64,000 nt of DNA. Origin: Agrococcus pavilionensis RW1. GTDB taxonomy: Bacteria > Actinomycetota > Actinomycetes > Actinomycetales > Microbacteriaceae. A program made the position numbers and the translations under genes. The number at the start of each line of letters is the position of its first letter. The stretch's first letter is position 1. Location of the stretch: the NCBI RefSeq assembly GCF_000400485.1, contig NZ_ASHR01000021.1, positions 1 to 64,000 of the forward strand, given 5' to 3'. Shown one piece after another: positions 52,960 to 60,808 of the stretch. Under the pieces are notes generated by a model. It was not told the origin of the DNA and did not search any database. It saw only the letters and a list, made by a program, of their open reading frames with translations.

Positions 52960-53010
52960 TGTGCACGGTGTTGCGGCTCGCGCCGGCCGCAGGCCGCAAG
53001 TGCGTGCACA
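52960..53010. repeat. 51-base hairpin element, copy 1
   Basis: TGTGCACG-GTG-TTGCGGC at the left pairs with GCCGCAA-GTG-CGTGCACA at the right: an 8-bp stem, a GTG/GTG internal loop, a 7-bp stem and a 15-base loop. A second copy of equal length lies at 53044-53094. Both are between the SDR gene and hicA. Confidence 0.65.
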
Positions 53011-53043
53011 TCTCTCCGGGAGCGGTCGCGCTCGGGGCGACGG

Positions 53044-53094
53044 TGTGCACGGTGCTGCGGCTCGCGCGCCCGCCGAGTCGCGAGAGCGTGCACA
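53044..53094. repeat. 51-base hairpin element, copy 2
   Basis: Same ends as copy 1 (TGTGCACG-GTG-CTGCGGC ... CGTGCACA), same total length, but the inner right arm has diverged. It ends 82 bases before the hicA start. The copies start 84 bases apart. Confidence 0.6.
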
Positions 53095-53175
53095 TCGTTT
53101 CCGCAGATCGTTGATGCCCTCAAGCCGACGCGCTTGGGAGCTCCGCCGTCCCCAAACGGTGGCAATAGTGCTACC

Positions 53176-53433
53176 ATGACCGCCGTGGGGAAGCTCGAGA
53201 AACGACTCGATGCCATGCGCAACGCCCCGACGAACGTGCGCTTCTCGGACTTGCGAGCGGTGTGCGAGCACTACTTCGGGGAGCCGCGGCAGAGCGGCGG
53301 CTCGCATCTCGTGTTCGCGACGCCTTGGCCGGGTGACCCCCGCGTCAACATCCAGGATCGCGACGGTGCCGCGGTGCCGTACCAGGTGCGGCAAGTGCTC
53401 GCCGCCATCGAGAAGCTTGAGGAGGAGCGATGA
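53176..53433 (+). CDS. hicA: HicA-like toxin
   Basis: 85 aa from ATG 53176; AATAGT ends 7 bases before it, as in a leaderless mRNA. A HicA mRNA-interferase fold is suggested by RFSDLRAVCEHYFGEPRQSGGSHLVFATP, with catalytic His44 in the GGSH strand, then VNIQDRDG...VPYQVRQVLAAIEKL. A dyad GGT.GC-N7-GC.ACC spans the -10 box and could be the operator for HicB. It overlaps hicB by four bases (ATGA), in the usual toxin-first order. Confidence 0.85.
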   Translation: MTAVGKLEKRLDAMRNAPTNVRFSDLRAVCEHYFGEPRQSGGSHLVFATPWPGDPRVNIQDRDGAAVPYQVRQVLAAIEKLEEER

Positions 53434-53759
53434 GCAGCAGCCTGCACTACGGCTACCGCACGGTGTGGTCGGAGGAGGACGGAGCCTTCGTCGCCACCGC
53501 GGCGGAGTTCCCGTCGCTGTCATGGGTCGCGGACGAGGCGCCGGAGGCCCTGCGGGGCTTGGAGGCGCTGATCGAGTCGGTCGTCGCTGACCTGCGCGAG
53601 CGAGGGGAAGAAGTGCCGGTGCCGCTCGTCGACAGGGTGTACTCGGGGAAGCTCAGCGTGCGCATCTCGCCGTCGCTCCACAAGAAGGTGGCCATGCGGG
53701 CCGCAGAGGAGAGGGTGTCGATCAACCGGCTCATCTCGCAGGCGCTCGCCGAAGTCTGA
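53430..53759 (+). CDS. hicB: HicB-like antitoxin
   Basis: 109 aa from ATG 53430. The N-terminal half is the partially degraded RNase H-like HicB fold (YRTVWSEEDGAFVATAAEFPSLSWVADEAPEALRGLEALIESVVADL). The last ~35 residues form a ribbon-helix-helix DNA-binding domain (LSVRISPSLHKKVAMRAAEERVSINRLISQALAEV), the arrangement of HicB antitoxins that repress their own promoter. Partner of the HicA protein encoded immediately upstream. Confidence 0.88.
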   Translation: MSSSLHYGYRTVWSEEDGAFVATAAEFPSLSWVADEAPEALRGLEALIESVVADLRERGEEVPVPLVDRVYSGKLSVRISPSLHKKVAMRAAEERVSINRLISQALAEV

Positions 53760-53794
53760 AGCGGCCCTGCGGCGAGTGCGACAGACTCGAGGCG

Positions 53795-56302
53795 ATGCCC
53801 CTCCTCGACCTCGCCCCCTCGCCCTGGGATCCCGACGCCGCCTTCGACGCGTTCGCCGCGTGGTCCGCCGAGCGCGGGCTGCCGCTCTACCCGGCGCAGG
53901 AGGAGGCGCTCATCGAGGTCGTGAGCGGCTCGAACGTCATCCTCTCGACGCCCACCGGCACCGGGAAGTCGCTCGTCGCGGTCGGCGCGCACTTCGCCGC
54001 CCTCGCGCAGGGCAAGCGCACCTTCTACACCGCGCCGATCAAGGCGCTGGTGAGCGAGAAGTTCTTCCAACTCGTCGACGTCTTCGGCGCCGAGAACGTG
54101 GGCATGGTCACGGGCGACTCGTCGGTCAACGCCGACGCCGCGATCATCTGCTGCACCGCCGAGATCCTCGCGAACCTGGCGCTCCGCAACGGCGAGAAGA
54201 CCGACGTCGGCCAGGTCGTGATGGACGAGTTCCACTTCTACGCCGATCCGCAGCGCGGCTGGGCGTGGCAGGTGCCGCTGCTGACGCTCCCGCAGGCGCA
54301 GTTCGTCCTCATGTCGGCGACGCTCGGCGACGTGACCCGCATCGCCGACGACCTCAGCCGTCGCACCGGCCGCGAGACCGCGCAGGTCACGGGCGTCCTG
54401 CGCCCCGTGCCGCTCACCTACGAGTACGCCATGACGCCCGTGCACGAGACGATCGAGGAGCTGCTCTCGACCCAGCGCTCGCCCGTCTACATCGTCCACT
54501 TCTCACAGGCGGCCGCGCTCGAGCGCGCGCAGGCGCTCACCTCGGCGAAGATCACCACGCGCGAGCAGCGCGACGAGATCGCCCGCGCGATCGGCGACTT
54601 CCGCTTCACGACCCGCTTCGGCCAGACCCTCTCGCGGCTCGTCCGCCAGGGCATCGGCGTGCACCACGCGGGGCTGCTGCCGAAGTACCGCCGGCTCGTC
54701 GAGCAGCTCGCGCAGCAGGGGCTGCTGCGCGTCATCTGCGGCACCGACACGCTCGGCGTCGGCATCAACGTGCCCATCCGCACGGTGCTCCTCACGGGGC
54801 TCACCAAGTTCGACGGCTCCCGGATGCGTCACCTCACCGCGCGCGAGTTCCACCAGATCGCGGGCCGCGCCGGCCGCGCAGGCTACGACACCGCCGGCAC
54901 CGTCGTCGCGCAAGCGCCGGAGCACGAGGCCGAGAACGCGAAGATGCTCGCGAAGGCCGGCGACGACCCGAAGCAGCGCCGCAAGCTCGTGCGGAAGAAG
55001 GCGCCCGAGGGCTTCGTGTCGTGGGGCAAGCCCTCGTTCGAGAAGCTGATCGAGGCCGAGCCCGAGCCGCTGCAGTCCCAGATGCGCATCAGCCACTCGA
55101 TGCTGCTCAACATCATCGGTCGCGGCGGCGACGCGTTCACCGCGGTGCGGGAGCTCATCGAGTCGTCGCACGAGCCGCGCGCGAAGCAGCTCGAGCTCAA
55201 GCGGCGCGCGCTCGCGATCTACCGCACGCTCCGCACTGCGGGCATCGTCGAGCAGCACCCCGATCCCCGTGATCCCGACGCGCCCCCGCGCATCCGCCTC
55301 ACCGTCGACCTGCAGCCGAACTTCGCGCTCAACCAGCCGCTCTCGCCGTTCGCGCTCGCCGCGATCGACCTGCTCGACCCGGCCAGCCCGACGCATCCGC
55401 TCGACGTCGTCTCGGTCATCGAGGCGACGCTCGACGACCCGCGGCCGATCCTGTCGCAGCAGCAGTTCCTCGCTCGCGGTGAGGCGGTCGCCGCGATGAA
55501 GGCCGAGGGCATCGAGTACGAGGCGCGCATGGAGCTGCTCGAGGACGTCACGCACCCCAAGCCGCTCGAGGAGCTGCTCACCGAGGCGCTCGCGATGTTC
55601 GCCGAGTCGCAGCCATGGGTGCGCGACTTCGAGCTCTCGCCGAAGTCGGTCGTGCGCGACATGTGGGAGCGGGCGATGACGTTCGCCGACTACGTGCAGC
55701 ACTACGGGCTCTCGCGCTCGGAGGGGCTCGTACTGCGGTACCTGTCGGATGCGTTCCGGGCGATCCGGCAGACGGTGCCCGACGAGGTCAAGGGCGAGGA
55801 GCTGCTCGACCTCATCGAGTGGCTCGGCGAGGTCGTGCGGCAGGTCGACTCGAGCCTGCTCGACGAGTGGGAGGAGCTCATGCACCCCACCGCGCCGGGC
55901 GAGGCGCCGGTCGCGCCCCCGCCGCCGCCCTCCGTCGTGGCGAACCCGCGCGCGTTCCGGGTGCTCGTGCGCAACGAGCTCTTCCGGCGCGTGCAGCTCG
56001 CGGCGCTCGACAAGCACGAGGAGCTGGGCGAGCTGGATGCGTCGTCGGGCTTCGACGCGGATGCGTGGGGCGAGGCGCTCGACGCCTACTACGACGAGCA
56101 CGGCTCGATCGGCACGGGGGCGGATGCGCGGAGCTCGCGGATGCTCGTCATCGACGAGGGGCCGGAGGTGTGGGAGGCGCAGCAGATCCTCGCCGACCCG
56201 GCCGGCGACCACGACTGGCGCATCTGGGCGACGATCGACCTCGCGGCCTCGGCCGAGGAGGGCCGGGCGGTCGTGCGAGTGACGAGGGTCGGGCGGCTGT
56301 AG
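53795..56302 (+). CDS. DEAD/DEAH-box helicase with DUF3516 C-terminus
   Basis: 835 aa from ATG 53795; CAGACT ends 8 bases before it. An SF2 helicase of Ski2-like type: Walker A STPTGTGKSLVA (~50-61), motif II VVMDEFHFY (DEFH, ~141-149), motif III MSATLGD (~172-178), and motifs IV-VI in HHAGLLPKYRRLVEQLAQQGLLRVICGTDTLGVGINVPIRT...EFHQIAGRAGRAGYD (~287-370). The last ~400 residues are the DUF3516 region of actinobacterial proteins. It probably unwinds structured RNA or DNA; a precise role is not known. Confidence 0.92.
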   Translation: MPLLDLAPSPWDPDAAFDAFAAWSAERGLPLYPAQEEALIEVVSGSNVILSTPTGTGKSLVAVGAHFAALAQGKRTFYTAPIKALVSEKFFQLVDVFGAENVGMVTGDSSVNADAAIICCTAEILANLALRNGEKTDVGQVVMDEFHFYADPQRGWAWQVPLLTLPQAQFVLMSATLGDVTRIADDLSRRTGRETAQVTGVLRPVPLTYEYAMTPVHETIEELLSTQRSPVYIVHFSQAAALERAQALTSAKITTREQRDEIARAIGDFRFTTRFGQTLSRLVRQGIGVHHAGLLPKYRRLVEQLAQQGLLRVICGTDTLGVGINVPIRTVLLTGLTKFDGSRMRHLTAREFHQIAGRAGRAGYDTAGTVVAQAPEHEAENAKMLAKAGDDPKQRRKLVRKKAPEGFVSWGKPSFEKLIEAEPEPLQSQMRISHSMLLNIIGRGGDAFTAVRELIESSHEPRAKQLELKRRALAIYRTLRTAGIVEQHPDPRDPDAPPRIRLTVDLQPNFALNQPLSPFALAAIDLLDPASPTHPLDVVSVIEATLDDPRPILSQQQFLARGEAVAAMKAEGIEYEARMELLEDVTHPKPLEELLTEALAMFAESQPWVRDFELSPKSVVRDMWERAMTFADYVQHYGLSRSEGLVLRYLSDAFRAIRQTVPDEVKGEELLDLIEWLGEVVRQVDSSLLDEWEELMHPTAPGEAPVAPPPPPSVVANPRAFRVLVRNELFRRVQLAALDKHEELGELDASSGFDADAWGEALDAYYDEHGSIGTGADARSSRMLVIDEGPEVWEAQQILADPAGDHDWRIWATIDLAASAEEGRAVVRVTRVGRL

Positions 56303-56377
56303 CCCGCGGGGCGCTCAGCCGCCCGCGGGACGCGCACGGCATGCTGGTCACGATCACGGAGCTGACGAAGGAGCACC

Positions 56378-56821
56378 ATGCCGCTGCAGGGGGAGTACGC
56401 GCCGAGCGAGTCGGAGTGGGCGCGCAAGCAGGCCGAGACGTTCGAGGCGACGGGCGGCCGCGAGGCCAACACGCTGCGCGGCAAGCCGATCATCGTGCTC
56501 ACGAGCGTCGGCGCCAAGAGCGGCAAGCTGCGCAAGACCGCGCTCATGCGCGTCGAGCACGAGGGGGAGTACCTCGTGGTGGCGTCCAAGGGTGGCCACC
56601 CGACGCATCCCACCTGGTACTGGAACCTCAAGCGCAACCCGCACGTCGAGCTGCAGGACGGCGCCGAGAAGCACGACTACCTCGCGCGCGAGCTCGAGCC
56701 GGGCGAGGAGCGGGATGCGTGGTGGGGGCGAGCGGTCGAGGCGTGGCCCGACTACGCCGACTACCAGGTGAAGACGGAGCGGCTCATCCCGGTGTTCCTG
56801 CTGACCCGCATGGAGGACTGA
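56378..56821 (+). CDS. Nitroreductase/deazaflavin (F420)-dependent oxidoreductase, Ddn family
   Basis: 147 aa from ATG 56378 (GAAGGAGC upstream). Split-barrel flavin-binding fold of the Ddn type: [61 protein letters not shown] (~31-90) contains the GAKSGK.R and HPxWYxNL.xNP motifs that bind F420. The family reduces or oxidises small molecules using F420H2. Convergent with a second, distant member of the same superfamily, 2 bases away. Confidence 0.9.
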   Translation: MPLQGEYAPSESEWARKQAETFEATGGREANTLRGKPIIVLTSVGAKSGKLRKTALMRVEHEGEYLVVASKGGHPTHPTWYWNLKRNPHVELQDGAEKHDYLARELEPGEERDAWWGRAVEAWPDYADYQVKTERLIPVFLLTRMED

Positions 56822-56823
56822 GC

Positions 56824-57339
56824 TCAGAGGCGGCCGTCGAAGGGCGACGGCTCCGCGTCGGTCGTGAGGCGGAACAGGCGCACCTCGCGGCCGGAGTCGC
56901 GCTCGTACTGCCGGTAGCCCGGCCACTGGCGCTCGATGCGCGCCCACGCGGCGTCGCGGTCGGCGTCGGGGATGCGCTCGGCGCGCACGGGATAGGTGCG
57001 GCCGCGCACGACGACCTCGGCCTGCGGATGCGCGGCGAGGTTGGCCGTCCACGCCGGGTGCTGGGCGCGTGCGAAGCTCGTGCCCGCGACGATCGCCCCG
57101 CCCGCGCCGTCGGGCGTGTACATGAGCTCGACGCTGCGGGACTGCCCGCTCTTGGCCCCGGTCGAGCGCAGCACGAGCGAGGGCACGAGGATGCCCGAGA
57201 CGACGAGCCGTCCGCGGGTGAGGCGGCGGAGCATGCGCTCGGCGACCGGGAGCGCCCTCGGACCGACGCGGCGGAACCAGCGCGTGCGCGAGACGGGCGC
57301 GAGGAGGCGGCGCAGCGTGCGCACGAGCGGGCCGGCCAT
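56824..57339 (-). CDS. Nitroreductase/deazaflavin (F420)-dependent oxidoreductase, Ddn family
   Basis: 171 aa from ATG 57339. Same superfamily as the protein encoded at 56378 but only distantly similar: RRLTRGRLVVSGILVPSLVLRSTGAKSGQSRSVELMYTPDG...FARAQHPAWTANLAAHPQAEVVVRGR (~38-110) has GAKSGQSR and HPAWTANL.AHP. The N-terminal ~30 residues are Arg-rich. It may use F420, or FMN or haem as some relatives do. Confidence 0.88.
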   Translation of the reverse strand: MAGPLVRTLRRLLAPVSRTRWFRRVGPRALPVAERMLRRLTRGRLVVSGILVPSLVLRSTGAKSGQSRSVELMYTPDGAGGAIVAGTSFARAQHPAWTANLAAHPQAEVVVRGRTYPVRAERIPDADRDAAWARIERQWPGYRQYERDSGREVRLFRLTTDAEPSPFDGRL

Positions 57340-57366
57340 GCGGCGATCACGGCAGAGCGGCCGGTC

Positions 57367-57555
57367 TCACGACCGGTCGTCTGCCTCCTCGGTGGGCGCC
57401 GTGCCCGAGCGGAACCAGCAGAAGCTCGCGACGAGGAACGCGGTCGCCGCGATCGGCTGTGGTACGAGCGTGGCCGTGACGAGGCACACGAGCGCGACGA
57501 TCGCGATCAGCAGCCACGCGAAGCTGCCGGGTGTCGGGCGCCAGCGGCGGCTCAC
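57367..57555 (-). CDS. Small membrane protein, unknown function
   Basis: 62 aa from ATG 57555, which overlaps the stop of the upstream SDR-like gene by four bases (ATGA). Two hydrophobic stretches (about 13-30 and 33-48) make a small two-helix membrane protein, with a charged tail. No family is recognised. The coupling suggests expression with the SDR-like gene. Confidence 0.65.
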   Translation of the reverse strand: MSRRWRPTPGSFAWLLIAIVALVCLVTATLVPQPIAATAFLVASFCWFRSGTAPTEEADDRS

Positions 57556-58190
57556 CGGTCGGCTCCTGCCTCCGCGGCCGACGAGAACTCGGCGACGAGC
57601 TCGGCCGCGAGTTCGGCGACATCGGTGTAGCCGGCGAAGTCGCGCTCAGGCTGCGCTGCGCGGTCTGCGTCGGAGACGAGCGCCTTGATGCGCTTGATCA
57701 CGGTGCGCGCCGGCGTGCCGCGCAGCTCGTGCCCGACGGCGGCGAGCCACGTCTCGGCGGCCGCCTTGAGCGCGACGTAGTTGGCGTTGCCGGCGGTCGG
57801 GCGCTCGAGCCCCGTGGTCGAGACGATCGCGATCACGCCTGCCGCCGAGCGCCCGATCGCGGGGGCGAGCGCGCGTGTCGTGTTGCGCAGCGTGCCGACG
57901 ACGCGCTGCTCGAGCCACGCCCAGTCCTCGTCGGTCTGCCCGGCGAGGCCGCCGCCGCCGCGCCAGCCGCCCACGAGGTGCACGAGCCCGTCGAGCTCGC
58001 CGACCTCCTCGGCGAGCGACCGCACCGCCTCGAGGTCGGTGAGGTCGCACTCGAGGTGCGCCGACGCATCCACGAGCCCGAGCCGGTCGGCGTTCGAGCC
58101 GACCGCGATGACGTGGTGGCCCGCGTCGAGCAGAGCGGTCGCGGTGGCGTGGCCGAGGGCGCTCGTGGCGCCGGCGATGAGGATGCGCAT
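57552..58190 (-). CDS. SDR-type NAD(P)-binding protein
   Basis: 212 aa from ATG 58190; CAGACT ends 8 bases before it. N-terminal Rossmann motif ILIAGATSALGHATATALL (~3-21), Asp in LECDLTDLEAV, LVHLVGG in the NAG position, and IAIVSTTGLERPTAGNANYVALKAAAETWL with a Ser...Tyr...Lys catalytic set (YxxxK). Shorter than typical SDRs. Substrate unknown. Confidence 0.82.
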   Translation of the reverse strand: MRILIAGATSALGHATATALLDAGHHVIAVGSNADRLGLVDASAHLECDLTDLEAVRSLAEEVGELDGLVHLVGGWRGGGGLAGQTDEDWAWLEQRVVGTLRNTTRALAPAIGRSAAGVIAIVSTTGLERPTAGNANYVALKAAAETWLAAVGHELRGTPARTVIKRIKALVSDADRAAQPERDFAGYTDVAELAAELVAEFSSAAEAGADR

Positions 58191-58208
58191 GCGCCCCAGT
58201 CTGCCCGG

Positions 58209-58583
58209 CTACCGCTCGGCGTTCACGATCGCGAGCTCGACGTGCGCCGTGACCGCGGCCGCGGCGAGGGCCATGCCGAGGAGCGAGACGATGACCGAGC
58301 GGCGAGCGAGCGCGGTGAGCGCGAGCGTCGAGGCGATCGTGACGAGCACGATGAGCGGGGCCGCGACCGCGAGCACGTCGATCACCGCGAGCACGCGCTC
58401 GGCGTAGCGGGGATGGCAGACGGCGACGGCCTCCGGGCACGCGCTCGTCGTCGTCACCCGCCCGACGTCGCGCAGCAGGAAGCCCGGCGCGTTGAGCACG
58501 ACGGGCGCGAGCATCACCGGCAGCACGCCGCGGATCGCCTCGCGCTTCTGCTCCGACGGCGGGATTGGGTTCGCGAGGCCCAT
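58209..58583 (-). CDS. Uncharacterised membrane protein
   Basis: 124 aa from ATG 58583, with TACCGT ending 7 bases upstream (leaderless type). Hydrophobic segments are at about 19-36, 65-85 and 92-116. Between the first two lies a loop with two Cys (SACPEAVAVCHP) that may form a disulfide outside. I do not recognise the family. Confidence 0.65.
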   Translation of the reverse strand: MGLANPIPPSEQKREAIRGVLPVMLAPVVLNAPGFLLRDVGRVTTTSACPEAVAVCHPRYAERVLAVIDVLAVAAPLIVLVTIASTLALTALARRSVIVSLLGMALAAAAVTAHVELAIVNAER

Positions 58584-58638
58584 GGCCCGACGGTAGCCCT
58601 CGCGCGGCGATCCCGACAGGGCCGAGTCGGCCTGCGCC

Positions 58639-58989
58639 TCAGCGGACGAGCAGCAGCGGCAGCACGAGGCCGACGACCATCGAGGCCATGATCGCGGCGA
58701 CGCCGATCGCGGCGGCGGGGAGCGCGCGCCGGCGCCGCACGGCGAGCACCACGACGGCGACGAGCGTCGCGAGCCAGAGGCCGATCGGCAGCTGCCACAC
58801 CAGCAGCTCCGACCAGCCGCGCATCGTCCACCAGTCGTCGTGCCCCTGCGAGGCGAACCAGAGGATGCCCATGAGCACGAGCGCGGGGAACGCGGCGAGC
58901 AGCGGCAGCGCGAGCAGCACGCCGCTCCACACCGGATCGGCGACGCCGGGCGATGCGTCGGCGACCTCGGGCGGCGGTGCTGCGGTCAC
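58639..58989 (-). CDS. Uncharacterised three-helix membrane protein
   Basis: 116 aa from GTG 58989, with TATGCT ending 7 bases before it, which supports this start. Hydrophobic segments at about 17-38, 56-76 and 91-113, an Arg-rich VRRRRA loop between the last two, and a Trp-rich extracytoplasmic loop (SQGHDDWWTMRGWSELLVWQ). No known domain seen. It is separated by 55 bases from the next gene on the same strand. Confidence 0.62.
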   Translation of the reverse strand: MTAAPPPEVADASPGVADPVWSGVLLALPLLAAFPALVLMGILWFASQGHDDWWTMRGWSELLVWQLPIGLWLATLVAVVVLAVRRRRALPAAAIGVAAIMASMVVGLVLPLLLVR

Positions 58990-59011
58990 GGCGCCAGCAT
59001 AGGCGCGCGGG

Positions 59012-59203
59012 TCAGTCCGGCGAGAAGAGATCCTCGATCGTGCAGCCGAAGACGGCGGCGAGCCGGAACGCGACCGGGAGCGAGGGGTCGAAGCGGCCCT
59101 TCTCGATCGAGATGACGGTCTGGCGCGAGACCCCGAGCTCGTCGGCGAGCCGCTGCTGCGACCAGCCGAGCTCGGCCCGGCGCTCGGGGAGCGCGTTGCG
59201 CAT
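59012..59203 (-). CDS. XRE-family regulator, small
   Basis: 63 aa from ATG 59203, which shares one base with the stop of the upstream membrane-protein gene (TGATG). Almost the whole protein is one helix-turn-helix: RRAELGWSQQRLADELGVSRQTVISIEKGRFDPSLPVAFRLAAVFGCTIEDLF. This matches the small regulators encoded with DUF2178-like membrane proteins. It probably binds the double palindrome at 59723-59755 to control its own operon. Confidence 0.88.
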   Translation of the reverse strand: MRNALPERRAELGWSQQRLADELGVSRQTVISIEKGRFDPSLPVAFRLAAVFGCTIEDLFSPD

Positions 59204-59673
59204 CAGGCGTCGGCTCGCTTGGCGAGCTGGTAGCGCACGCCGAAGTCGGCCATGACGAGCGTCCCGAAGACGATGAGCAGCATCCCCGTGTCGACCTGCA
59301 GCTGCGTGAACGAGAACAGCGCCGCGCCGATGCCGACGGTGATGAGCACGTCGTGCATCGTGCCCTCGGCCGCCTTCGAGTACCAGCGCGCCTCGACCGA
59401 GTCCTCGGGCCGGTCGACGGCGCCCTCGAGCGACGACCGGTCGACGAGCAGCGCCCAGGGCAGCATGATGCTCACCGGCAGCGTCACGATCGCGACGATC
59501 GCGAAGCGCATCCAGCCCTCGCCCGTCTCGCCGAGCCAGGCGTAGAGCGCCCCGAGGCCGCTCGAGATGGCCAGGCCGATCACGAGCGAGACGATGACGA
59601 GCGCGGCGGTGCCGCCGCCGAAGCGCGCGCGGCCGATGTTCGACTTCGGGGCGGATGCGGTGGGCTGGCTCAC
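59203..59673 (-). CDS. Membrane protein of an XRE-regulated operon
   Basis: 156 aa from ATG 59673 (AAGGAG 7 bases upstream). Four hydrophobic segments at about 23-45, 57-76, 107-125 and 130-148. Membrane proteins of this type are often found directly upstream of a 60-70-aa XRE regulator, as here, but the function is unknown. The operator pair lies 50-80 bases before the start. Confidence 0.72.
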   Translation of the reverse strand: MSQPTASAPKSNIGRARFGGGTAALVIVSLVIGLAISSGLGALYAWLGETGEGWMRFAIVAIVTLPVSIMLPWALLVDRSSLEGAVDRPEDSVEARWYSKAAEGTMHDVLITVGIGAALFSFTQLQVDTGMLLIVFGTLVMADFGVRYQLAKRADA

Positions 59674-59722
59674 GGGGTCTCCTTGCGTCGAGCGCGGGTC
59701 GATGTGTCAAGGAGACTGTACG

Positions 59723-59755
59723 GTCAAGCTCGCTTGACTGTCAAGTTCGCTTGAC
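59723..59755. promoter_or_regulatory. Double palindromic operator of the XRE operon
   Basis: GTCAAGCTCGCTTGAC (59723-59738) and GTCAAGTTCGCTTGAC (59740-59755) repeat with a 17-base period; each is a palindrome GTCAAG-N4-CTTGAC. A half site GTCAAG is at 59706-59711. The site lies just upstream of the membrane protein/XRE operon and is the likely target of the XRE protein. Confidence 0.75.
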
Positions 59756-59780
59756 TCGTTCGATGCGCTCCTCCCCGTGG

Positions 59781-59955
59781 ATCGAGTAGGCGGCGGGCCG
59801 CCGCATCGAGATCTCGTCTCGATGCGGCCCTGCGGGCCTACTCGACGAGCGGAGAGAGGGGGCCCTGCGGGCCTACTCGACGAGCGGAGAGAGGGGGCCC
59901 TGCGGGCCTGCTCGACGAGCGGGCGGGGCGGCCCTGCGGGCCTCGACGAGCGGAG
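59781..59955. repeat. REP-like tandem repeat array
   Basis: Repeats of a ~35-base unit GGCCCTGCGGGCC-TACTCGACGAGCGGAGAGAGGG occur at about 59826, 59861 and 59896, with a shortened fourth unit at 59931. They are preceded by an opposite-facing ATCGAGTAGGC...GATCTCGTCTCGATGC arm. It belongs to the same palindrome family as 18815-18854 and 51029-51176. It fills the gap between the XRE operator and the NAD-binding protein gene. Confidence 0.75.
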
Positions 59956-59964
59956 GGAGGGGGC

Positions 59965-60606
59965 TCAGTAGGCGAAGGAGATGTGCTCCCGGCGGTGCGC
60001 GCCCGCCTCGATCTCGTCGACGACCGCGAGCGCGAAGTCGGGGCCGGAGATGACCGAGCCGCCGTCCGCGTCGAAGAACGCGTCCTCGCCGCCCGTGCGG
60101 TACTCGCCGCGGCGCGACTGGTCGGGCACGAAGCTGCCGAACGTGCCGGCAGGGGAGATGTAGGTCCAGTCGACGCCGTCCATCGCCGAGACGCGCTCGT
60201 ACGCCGAGAAGAGCTCGAGCGCCTCCGGCTTGTACTCGGGCGCGAACGCGTCGGTGTTCACGATCCGCTCGCCGTCGGCGTCCTTCAGCGAGCCGAATCC
60301 GCCGACGATGAGGAACCGCGCACCGGTCTCCGCGACGCGCGTCGCGACGTCGGCATACGCATCCGCCACCTTGCCCTCCATGTCGCCGCGCGGCGAGAGC
60401 GCGCCGACGACGACCTCGGCGCCGTCGAGCGCCTGCGCGAGCACGTCGCCGTCGAGCACCGAGCCGCGGATGACGCGCGCGCCCTCGGGTGCCTCGCTCG
60501 GCGTCGACCGGGAGACGAGGGTGAGCTCGTGGCCGCGGCTCGCGGCCTCCTTCGCGATCCATCCGCCCGCGAACCCCGTCGCGCCGAGCACCGTGATCTT
60601 CGCCAT
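59965..60606 (-). CDS. NAD(P)H-binding atypical SDR protein
   Basis: 213 aa from ATG 60606 (GGAGGACG upstream). An NmrA/YwnB-like NAD(P)-binding protein: ITVLGATGFAGGWIAKEAASRGHELTLVSRS (~4-34) is the Rossmann motif, then VIRGSVLDGDVLAQALDGAEVVVGAL, FLIVGGFGSLKD, and WTYISPAGTFG. Members act as redox-linked sensors or reductases. Substrate unknown. It is divergent from the manganese catalase gene, which may hint at a stress role. Confidence 0.85.
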   Translation of the reverse strand: MAKITVLGATGFAGGWIAKEAASRGHELTLVSRSTPSEAPEGARVIRGSVLDGDVLAQALDGAEVVVGALSPRGDMEGKVADAYADVATRVAETGARFLIVGGFGSLKDADGERIVNTDAFAPEYKPEALELFSAYERVSAMDGVDWTYISPAGTFGSFVPDQSRRGEYRTGGEDAFFDADGGSVISGPDFALAVVDEIEAGAHRREHISFAY

Positions 60607-60808
60607 GCCGTCCTCCTCGAGAAGTGTGTGTCCTCGAGCCAACCGAGACGATGCCTGGTGCATTCCGCGCTCGGTCCCGTCCTCTGTCACCCGACTCCCA
60701 GGAGGCTCGGATGCGACACGCGGGCCGCGTGCTGACGCTCCGCCCGTAGCGTCGGTGCTCCGCCCGAGGTCACCAGGTCTCGGGCTTCGATCGTTCGGGA
60801 GGAACCAC

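Noticed and set aside
59781-59955. CRISPR array in the tandem repeat block
   Set aside because: Units are contiguous without unique spacers, palindromic, and match REP-like copies elsewhere in the window.
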